Source: Candidatus Zixiibacteriota bacterium (GTDB lineage: Bacteria; Zixibacteria; MSB-5A5; SM1-73). From it: DNA of 12,126 nucleotides. A program made the position numbers and the translations under genes. The stretch is from positions 1 through 12,126 of the forward strand of contig JAGMFA010000060.1 in NCBI GenBank assembly GCA_023127875.1, given 5' to 3'. Under the pieces are notes generated by a model. It made no database searches and had not been told where the DNA came from. It saw only the letters and a program-made list of their open reading frames with translations. This document shows positions 1-6,039 of the stretch, piece by piece (position 1 is the first letter of the stretch; every line of letters begins with the position of its first letter).

Positions 1-342
1 CTGGACTTACTGGACTTACTGGTGGTTGTTTTTAATTTTTTTTAGTGCATGTATCATATATTCATCTCTCATAAATGGTGGAGCTATCCTTTTCACCATT
101 AAAGACAAGGCGAATTTGCTCCTGGTGGCAAGAGAGACTGCGGACTAGGTGTCAGAATGGGGTTTAGTCCACCATGAGGCCATAGGATGATAACGATCAA
201 GCTCACCGGAGGCAAGGGAGCGCAGATCTTTTTCGTCAAGCAGGCTACGCCATGCTTGACCTACGAACTGACCTACTTCAGTAATTACTAATTATAATAG
301 GCAAGTATCGCATTCTGAAAAGTAAATTCAGGGACTGTGGCA
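1..342. other. Non-coding left flank with short tandem repeat and weak palindrome
   Basis: No intact gene is visible here. The window opens with two and a half copies of the 9-base unit CTGGACTTA (1-22), which may continue outside the window. AATGGTG at 74-80 can pair with CACCATT at 94-100 (7 bp, 13-base loop), but no T-run follows on either strand, so I do not call it a terminator. The stretch 145-291 on the minus strand is open and is listed separately as a possible remnant. Confidence 0.5.
145..291 (-). pseudogene. Possible C-terminal gene remnant, about 49 codons
   Basis: The minus strand is open from just after a TAA (292-294) to a TAG at 145-147. It encodes a peptide of ordinary composition, with pieces such as VGQAWRSLLDEKDLRSLAS and RYHPMASWWTKPHSDT. 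There is no ATG, GTG or TTG at its head; the only methionine is late. It therefore looks like the tail of a gene whose front has been lost, lying 51 bases downstream of the acetyltransferase and on the same strand. I do not recognise the family. A chance open frame of this size is also possible, so confidence is low. Confidence 0.25.
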
Positions 343-1143
343 TCATGATTCCATGCATCCCAATCGGATGAGTAATTCAAACCCAAGTTTTTGAACAAGG
401 CGGATGGACGAAATATTCTGTTCAGCCACCCAGTAAATCGGGAGTTTATTCTGCTCGATCAGAATTTCTGAAACGGTACTGATTATGGATTTTCCGAATC
501 CATGTCCTCGATAGCGTTTCAAAGTATACACTTGCTGTATCGCAGCACATGTCCCGATATCCACGGAAGTCTCTGCGATGGCAACGATCTGATTCTTTTG
601 GATCATGCCATAAAAAGGCATCACCTCTTCTAGATCATGAGGATCACCTATCAAGGAGTTCAACTCTTCTGGGATCATCACCTGCTTCAGGAGTGTTGGG
701 GTTAACAGGGTGATCGGATACGGACTTTTGTGTTTCTGGAATTTTGAGGGAATGAGCACATACAGATGATCAATCGTAATCGTCCGAGTCGGAAAGGTCT
801 GATGCACCAAATCGTAATACTGGAGAGGGAAATTGATATTTATCTCAGTTCCATGCTGGTGTCTTGTGTGATTGAGCAGGAGGGACGCTGTGTCCCGGGT
901 ATTAGCCACTAACCAAAAAGTAGAGATGGGCTGAATGCCAAATTCTTTCCCATTTATTACCGTGCCGACAATTCTGGAATCATGAACGACAATGGGCGAG
1001 GTAGCATCAGGCTTTTGTTGACACACATACAGAGGAAACAGGTTAACGACCTCATTTCCTCGTAAATAATCGGAGACCTCTTTATGGGGTATGAGTTTGA
1101 GTTCCATCACGAAAATCTCAATTTGTCTCCAGGGGCTTTTCAC
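343..1143 (-). CDS. GNAT-family N-acetyltransferase
   Basis: Probable acetyl-CoA-dependent N-acetyltransferase of the GNAT superfamily, cytosolic; the substrate cannot be told. Of 266 residues, the C-terminal ~100 carry the GNAT fold. Motif A is visible around residues 203-222 (R210-Y-R-G213-H-G215-FGKS, fitting the R/Q-x-x-G-x-G/A acetyl-CoA pyrophosphate loop). A motif-B-like segment ending QKLGF is at about 237-255. The N-terminal ~130 residues are a separate, unrecognised domain, as in two-domain GNAT proteins with a degenerate first half. The longest frame starts at a GTG (1143) with no clear ribosome binding site. The ATG at codon 13 (1107) is equally or more likely, with a weak GAG nine bases upstream. 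A perfect TATAAT lies upstream at 1183-1188. The gene stands alone between repeat-rich or decayed stretches, with no operon partner. The family call is firm and the role is unknown. Confidence 0.85.
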   Translation of the reverse strand: MKSPWRQIEIFVMELKLIPHKEVSDYLRGNEVVNLFPLYVCQQKPDATSPIVVHDSRIVGTVINGKEFGIQPISTFWLVANTRDTASLLLNHTRHQHGTEININFPLQYYDLVHQTFPTRTITIDHLYVLIPSKFQKHKSPYPITLLTPTLLKQVMIPEELNSLIGDPHDLEEVMPFYGMIQKNQIVAIAETSVDIGTCAAIQQVYTLKRYRGHGFGKSIISTVSEILIEQNKLPIYWVAEQNISSIRLVQKLGFELLIRLGCMES

Positions 1144-1182
1144 TTGAAATGCTGGTCATATTCGTTGAAAGTTCTAACAATG

Positions 1183-1211
1183 ATTATATGGTTTGGTATA
1201 ACACCCCAAAC
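1183..1211 (-). promoter_or_regulatory. Candidate promoter and overlapping inverted repeat for the acetyltransferase
   Basis: On the minus strand a perfect TATAAT occupies 1188-1183, about 40 bases before the GTG start. No good -35 hexamer sits at the right distance. Instead the -35 region carries an inverted repeat, GTTTGG (1191-1196) and CCAAAC (1206-1211), with a 9-base spacer. That is where a repressor or activator site would be expected. Inference from position only. Confidence 0.35.
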
Positions 1212-1252
1212 AGGACTGACTTGATAGAATAAAAAACATGCGCATTAGCCTC

Positions 1253-1317
1253 GTAGTTCAGGTGCCATCCGCACCTGAAAAATGAATAGTGTCAGGAGCA
1301 CGGGGCTCCTGAGCTAC
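1253..1317. repeat. Nested inverted repeat built from two related hairpins
   Basis: The first hairpin is TTCAGGTGC (1257-1265) with GCACCTGAA (1271-1279), a 9-bp perfect stem. The second is TCAGGAGC (1292-1299) with GCTCCTGA (1305-1312), an 8-bp perfect stem. The outer arms GTAGTTCAGG (1253-1262) and CCTGAGCTAC (1308-1317) also pair with each other over 10 positions with one T-G wobble. Read on opposite strands, the two hairpins are diverged copies of one unit. In one the stem has GGTGC/GCACC, in the other GGAGC/GCTCC, so a base pair has changed with compensation. It resembles a REP or MITE-type dispersed element. Confidence 0.7.
1284..1312 (+). repeat. Direct repeat copy A (29 bases, includes hairpin)
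   Basis: This 29-base unit begins GAATAGTGT and contains the AGGAGC/GCTCCT stem. It matches 1447-1475 at 26 of 29 positions in the same orientation, 163 bases apart. Both copies keep the 6-bp stem core. The copies bracket the 1332-1368 hairpin and the 1375-1445 palindrome. Confidence 0.75.
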
Positions 1318-1331
1318 AACTGATTGCAAGA

Positions 1332-1368
1332 CTGTTAGGTCACACGCCTACGGCGCAAAACCTGACAG
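1332..1368. repeat. Two-tier hairpin repeat
   Basis: The outer stem is CTGTTAGGT (1332-1340) with ACCTGACAG (1360-1368), nine pairs including one T-G wobble on the plus strand. The inner stem is CGCC (1345-1348) with GGCG (1352-1355) around a 3-base loop. The two stems are separated by CACA and CAAA. The layout is that of a palindromic intergenic repeat rather than a terminator, as no T-run follows. Confidence 0.65.
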
Positions 1369-1374
1369 AACCGG

Positions 1375-1445
1375 AACCCCCTGTAGTCCCCCTTATCAGG
1401 GGGACAAAAAACATCCCCCCTGACAAGGGGGGATAAAAGGGGGTT
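1375..1445. repeat. MITE-like C/G-run palindrome with terminal inverted repeats
   Basis: The outer arms AACCCCC (1375-1381) and GGGGGTT (1439-1445) enclose two hairpins. One is TCCCCC (1387-1392) with GGGGGA (1399-1404). The other is TCCCCCC (1414-1420) with GGGGGGA (1427-1433). Elements of this C-run/G-run type are common intergenic repeats in many bacterial genomes. There is no coding capacity, so any movement would have needed a transposase encoded elsewhere. Confidence 0.65.
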
Positions 1446-1446
1446 A

Positions 1447-1475
1447 GAATAGTGTAAGGAGCACAGGGCTCCTAA
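1447..1475 (+). repeat. Direct repeat copy B (29 bases, includes hairpin)
   Basis: Second copy of the 1284-1312 unit, differing at three positions. The AGGAGC/GCTCCT core stem is kept, but the flanking C-G pair of copy A has become an A-A mismatch here. Confidence 0.75.
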
Positions 1476-1610
1476 CCTAATACGACTTTTGTCGCTTCAC
1501 TCCATATCGCCTGCATCATTCACTCCCCACCCAAGATACCCCACCATATATTGCCTGCCTCCGATTTCTGGGGGAATCCATTCTATTCATTTATGGCATA
1601 ATAATCATTT

Positions 1611-1784
1611 ATGCAACCCTGTCAACCACTTTCTAAATTACTCTCCCGATTGGTAATGTCTGATTTGGGCAGTTGGCTTTTGGACTGCAAGCGACTCAGG
1701 ACTCACACCGGCCAGTATCGCTTTGAGAAGATGATCGATTCGACCTTACGGAGAGAAAAACAAAGCGTGGAATTGTCAGGTTAA
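1611..1784 (+). CDS. Small uncharacterised open frame (57 aa), doubtful
   Basis: An ATG-started frame on the plus strand runs to a TAA at 1782-1784. The peptide is basic and ordinary in composition (pieces: SDLGSWLLDCKRLRTHTGQ, YRFEKMIDSTLRREKQ). There is no Shine-Dalgarno sequence before the ATG, only the AT-rich CATAATAATCATTT. It is the only candidate gene on the plus strand and sits in repeat-rich DNA. It may be a remnant of a transferred or mobile gene, or chance. I do not recognise it. Confidence 0.2.
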   Translation: MQPCQPLSKLLSRLVMSDLGSWLLDCKRLRTHTGQYRFEKMIDSTLRREKQSVELSG

Positions 1785-1897
1785 GTAGTGACTATTACAA
1801 ATTTAAAAAAGCAAACATAAATCCTTGATTTCCAAGATTATCCTCAACTGATGCACTTTCTTCGATGATTTACTCTTTACCCAAGATTATTTTATGA

Positions 1898-4800
1898 CTA
1901 AGCATTTACGCTTTCGGTTTTCCTTCGAGCCAATAGCTCGGAGATCAAATTCAAAATCTGCTCCATATTGAAAGGTTTGCTTATGATCCGGTCTATGTTC
2001 TGCTTGTGCTCCTCTATCTGGCCCAGCTTTACTCCCCAGCCGGTGGAAAGTATCACCGGAGTGAGAGGATCAAAAGCTTTGATTTTCTTCGCCACATCCC
2101 AGCCGGACATTCCCGGGAGTCCTAAATCAGTTATAACTATATCCGGTTTTTGCTTCCTGAAAAGTTCCACCCCCTCCTCGCCTGTTGCCGCCTGAGTAAC
2201 CCTATGTCCCACCGTGGAAAGTATCTCTTCTAAAATCTCTTGTATGTTTTTCTCATCCTCCACAACCAAGACATGAGCGCTTTCACCTTTAAACTTAACC
2301 GGTGTTTGCTTTTCTTCCACCAGGTCACATCTGGGCAGTTTTATGGTAAAACTGCTTCCTGAGCCGGGGCGGCTCTCTGTGGTGATCTCCCCCTGATGGC
2401 GGGTGATGATCCGGTGAGCCAGACTCAAACCCAGACCGGTTCCCTCTTTCCCTTTGGTGGTAAAAAACGGAACAAAGATTTTGTTTTTGACCTCCTCGGT
2501 CATTCCCACGCCGGTGTCCTCTACAATTAGAAAAATGGATTTTTCATCTTCTTCAGTTTTCAGGGTCAAGGTTCCCCCTTTTGGCATGGCATCCACCGCG
2601 TTGAGAATTAAATTAGTTAAAACCTCCTTAAGCTCGGTGGCATCTCCTAAGACCCTACCTTTCGCCTTCAGTTCCGTCTTTACCTCTATTTGGCGTCCGG
2701 AAAAAAGAGCTTTGTCCTTCCAGTGAGTCCTGGTCAACTTTAGGGAATCCTCAACCAATTGGTTTGGGTCTGTGGGACAAAATTCAGTATCCGGCTTTGC
2801 TGTGGTGAACTCCTGCAGTCTGGACAATATCTTGGCTCCATCTGTGGCGGATTTCTCTATTATCTGCAAGCTTTTTACCATCTCCCCTGGGAGACTCGCT
2901 CCCTCCTTTTTCAACTTCATCAGAAGAAGCTGGACCCTGCCTAAAATGGAAGCCAAGATATTATTAAAATCATGGGCTACCCCACCGGCCATTTCGCCGA
3001 CGGCACGAAATCTTTCAATCTGGATCATGCGACTCTGGGTGCCTTTTAGGTTCTGATAAGCCCTTTGAAGATCAGAAAATAACCTGGCATTTTGTATAGC
3101 CACGGAGAGGTGACTGCCAACCGACTCTAAGAGTTCCATCTGATCTGCACTAAAACCTTGTTCTTTTTTGCTCTCCAGACTCAGGATTGCGATAATCTTC
3201 AGGTTATCTATGATGGGAATTAAAATGTAAGATCTCATTCCTTCTGAAAAAATCAGCCGATCCATGGGTTTGGAGCCAGGTTCCAAAACCAACTTAGCCA
3301 GGTAATATGGCTTCTTGGTCTGAACTACATCATACATGTTGGTCTCATCGGCAGGAATGCTCTTGTGATTCCCCGGACTGAGATTTGCATCCGGGCAAAA
3401 ACTCATCTTCACTTCAAAGAGACGTTCCTCCGGATGCCAGAAATTCAGGCTGATTCTGTTATATTCTATAACCTTGTTCAACTCCCTTGAGACCACATGA
3501 AAGATACTTTTAAGATCCAGAGTGGAACTGATGGCTCGATTTATCTGATCGGTCAATTCCAAACGGTACGCTTTTCTTCTGGTCTCCTCATAAAGCTTGG
3601 TGTTATTGATGGCGGTGGCCAAAAGATCGGTTAAAGTTTCCAAAACCGCCACGTCTTGCTCATCGAAGGTCTCTTTGGCAAAGTTCTCCACATCCAGCAC
3701 TCCCATTATCTTCTTCCCACTTTTGATGGGAACTGAAAGTTCTGATCGGGTGGCATCGATGGCAGGAATGTAGGTGGGCTCACCGGCGACGTCATTACAC
3801 AGGGTGGTCTTACCGGACTTAGCCGCTCTGCCCACCATCCCTACACCCTTTTTCAGACGATAGCCCGGTTTAACTGCATGGCAGGACTTGCCGCAGCAGG
3901 TATTCAATATCAAATCCCCAGAGGATTCCTCCACAAGAAACAACGAGATATGATCGTATCTGAAACCGAGTTGAATGGTCTCTATGGCGGTCTTAAGAAG
4001 TTTATCCAGATTTAGAGTGGAAACCACCTTTCTGCCCACATCATTGATTAAAGCTACCTGCATTGATCTCTTCCTCTCCTCTGAAAACAGACGGGAATTC
4101 TCCAGAACCACCGTGATCTGAGAAGCAAGTTGGGAAAGTATCCGCACGTCTTTCTCTCCGAAAGCAAAGAGCTTGTCGCTTTCCGCATCCAGAACCCCGA
4201 TGATCTCTCCTTTCAATTTCACAGGAACCGCCACCTCGGATTTGCATTCCTTTATTCCCATGATGTACCTGTCATCCTTTGAAACATCTCCCACCACCAA
4301 AGGTTCTCCTGTTTGTGCTACCCATCCGGTAATGCCCTCCTCTCCTATTTTCATTCTAAAGTTCTTTATCAGTTCGTCCGGGAATCCAGAGGCGGCTTTA
4401 ACAAACAGCTCCTTTTTCCTTTTATCCACCAAAAGGATGGCACAATTGAGATAACCAAAAGATTCCACAGTGACTTTCAAAATCTGGTCCAACAACTCAT
4501 CCCAATCCAAAATGGAGGATAGCCTCTGTGCCACCTGGTATAAAGAGGAGACCTCGTCAGCTTTTTGCTTGATATCCTCATAAAGTCGGGCATTTTCAAC
4601 TGCAATAGCCGCCTGAGAGGTTATGGATCTGCACAATTTGAGATTTTCGAAATTGAGCTTACCTGCAGCCCGGAGTCCCACTCCCACCATTCCCAACACC
4701 CTTGCTCCAATGGAAAGCGGCATTAAGATAACCTCACTTTCTTCATCCAGAGGGAGAAGCTGTTTTTCAGATGCTGTGAGCTGATCTCTTTGACTTATCT

Positions 4801-5968
4801 TAACCATCCTGCCGGTTTGGATCACCTTATGATGAAGTGGCAGATGTTCGGCTCTGATCCGTTCTCCTTTTTCAATCCCGCCTCGGGCGGGATTTTCAAT
4901 TGGTGACGCGCCTGGCTGGTCAGGGGCAAAAATCTCAAATACCATGTCTTTACTTCCCCCGTCCACCAGTGCGGTGTAGCAAAAGTTTGCGTCCAGAATT
5001 TTAATCATCCTCTGGGTCAAAATCTCCAATACCTGATTCAGATTCAAACTGGCGGAGAAAGTAGAGGAGGTCTCCAGAAGCAGGGAAAGATCATGCGCTT
5101 TCTTTGTCCATCCGGTGAGGAGATTGATATTATCTATCGCCATCCCCACCTGTTGACCAATAGCTTCCAGAAACTCATTCTCCTCCAAACTGGTCTCCTT
5201 AAGTTTAGAGCTTATCAAGACAACCACACCAAACACTTTCCCTTTTGCCACAAAGGGGACCGTTAGAATAGTTTTAGCCCCTTTATCTTTAAACTCTTTC
5301 GTCTGCCACTGCTGGTTATCCTCTGTATCAGGAACAAAGATGATTTGCTTGCGTTTTACCGTCTCACTCACTATTCTTCGGCCTAACTTAACCTGATCAA
5401 ACTCGCATATCTTGTCCAACTGTAACCCTTCCCATGCCCTCATGGTCAAATTTTTACCTTCCTCGTCCAGCAAAAATATGATTCCCCCATCAAAACCGGT
5501 CACCTCCAGAATGGTCGCCAACACCTCGTTTAACATTCGATCCAGGTTCAAAGTCTGATTCACTGCTGTGGCTATAGCACTCAGTGCAACGAATCTATTT
5601 CTTGCCCTTTTTATCTGATATTCTTTCTCTTTTAATTCTTCATCCATCTTATCCAGATACTCATTTAAAAGCGATAGTCCATCCTTTGCTCGTTTTTGGC
5701 TGAGATCGGTTAAATGAATCCTCTCAATCTTTTTGGTGAGTTTTTGAAGAGAGGAAATGACCTTCTGACTCAAAAGGATGGCCAGTCCCACCGCCGTGAC
5801 GAAAAAGAGCAATAAGGGCAAGGCTCTAACTTTTCCCCACAGGTCTGAGTCGATCAAAAAACCGGAAACTAAGAAAAGGGAAAATGGGATGGCTGTCGCT
5901 AGGAAAATCGACAGGATCAATCTCGCTTTGAAAGAGAAATTTTTGGGAGGGGATGGCAAAAACTTCAT
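1898..5968 (-). CDS. Membrane-anchored hybrid histidine kinase with five GAF domains
   Basis: A 1356-residue sensor kinase that should autophosphorylate on histidine and pass phosphate to its own receiver. Two membrane helices (about 16-38 and 49-68) are joined by a ~10-residue loop, so almost nothing is exposed outside. A HAMP-like/coiled-coil linker follows (about 66-128). Five GAF domains lie at about 140-285, 308-465, 487-628, 653-795 and 818-966. The kinase core has H999 in AHDFNN, the N-box NLILNAVDAM (N1119, N1123), G1 DTGVGM (1151-1156), F-box FVPFFTTK and G2 GTGLGL (1176-1181). The C-terminal receiver (1231-1346) keeps E1237/D1238, phospho-acceptor D1281, T1309 and K1331. GAF4 carries an unusual CCGKSCH motif (691-697). 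It lies 71 bases after the other sensor gene and is probably co-transcribed. An AAGGGA 11 bases before the ATG is a slightly distant ribosome site. The ligands are unknown. Confidence 0.93.
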   Translation of the reverse strand: MKFLPSPPKNFSFKARLILSIFLATAIPFSLFLVSGFLIDSDLWGKVRALPLLLFFVTAVGLAILLSQKVISSLQKLTKKIERIHLTDLSQKRAKDGLSLLNEYLDKMDEELKEKEYQIKRARNRFVALSAIATAVNQTLNLDRMLNEVLATILEVTGFDGGIIFLLDEEGKNLTMRAWEGLQLDKICEFDQVKLGRRIVSETVKRKQIIFVPDTEDNQQWQTKEFKDKGAKTILTVPFVAKGKVFGVVVLISSKLKETSLEENEFLEAIGQQVGMAIDNINLLTGWTKKAHDLSLLLETSSTFSASLNLNQVLEILTQRMIKILDANFCYTALVDGGSKDMVFEIFAPDQPGASPIENPARGGIEKGERIRAEHLPLHHKVIQTGRMVKISQRDQLTASEKQLLPLDEESEVILMPLSIGARVLGMVGVGLRAAGKLNFENLKLCRSITSQAAIAVENARLYEDIKQKADEVSSLYQVAQRLSSILDWDELLDQILKVTVESFGYLNCAILLVDKRKKELFVKAASGFPDELIKNFRMKIGEEGITGWVAQTGEPLVVGDVSKDDRYIMGIKECKSEVAVPVKLKGEIIGVLDAESDKLFAFGEKDVRILSQLASQITVVLENSRLFSEERKRSMQVALINDVGRKVVSTLNLDKLLKTAIETIQLGFRYDHISLFLVEESSGDLILNTCCGKSCHAVKPGYRLKKGVGMVGRAAKSGKTTLCNDVAGEPTYIPAIDATRSELSVPIKSGKKIMGVLDVENFAKETFDEQDVAVLETLTDLLATAINNTKLYEETRRKAYRLELTDQINRAISSTLDLKSIFHVVSRELNKVIEYNRISLNFWHPEERLFEVKMSFCPDANLSPGNHKSIPADETNMYDVVQTKKPYYLAKLVLEPGSKPMDRLIFSEGMRSYILIPIIDNLKIIAILSLESKKEQGFSADQMELLESVGSHLSVAIQNARLFSDLQRAYQNLKGTQSRMIQIERFRAVGEMAGGVAHDFNNILASILGRVQLLLMKLKKEGASLPGEMVKSLQIIEKSATDGAKILSRLQEFTTAKPDTEFCPTDPNQLVEDSLKLTRTHWKDKALFSGRQIEVKTELKAKGRVLGDATELKEVLTNLILNAVDAMPKGGTLTLKTEEDEKSIFLIVEDTGVGMTEEVKNKIFVPFFTTKGKEGTGLGLSLAHRIITRHQGEITTESRPGSGSSFTIKLPRCDLVEEKQTPVKFKGESAHVLVVEDEKNIQEILEEILSTVGHRVTQAATGEEGVELFRKQKPDIVITDLGLPGMSGWDVAKKIKAFDPLTPVILSTGWGVKLGQIEEHKQNIDRIISKPFNMEQILNLISELLARRKTESVNA

Positions 5969-6039
5969 GATGTTTTTATTCCCTTAGATTAAGATATCAT
6001 CCTCAAGTCTATTATGAAGATGCAAACGAGATTCTTATC

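Larger units (their letters stand above)
1144..1897. other. Long intergenic region with palindrome cluster
   Basis: This 754-base stretch separates the acetyltransferase from the end of the large sensor kinase. It holds the acetyltransferase promoter region (1183-1211), a cluster of nested palindromic repeats (1253-1475), a small perfect hairpin CGAC-TTTT-GTCG (1483-1494) and a weak plus-strand open frame (1611-1784). From 1785 to 1897 I see only AT-rich sequence and no convincing rho-independent terminator for the kinase. Confidence 0.6.

Noticed and set aside
1253..1475. CRISPR array
   Set aside because: The repeats are few, unevenly spaced and partly inverted, with other palindromes rather than unique spacers between them. 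No cas gene is present.
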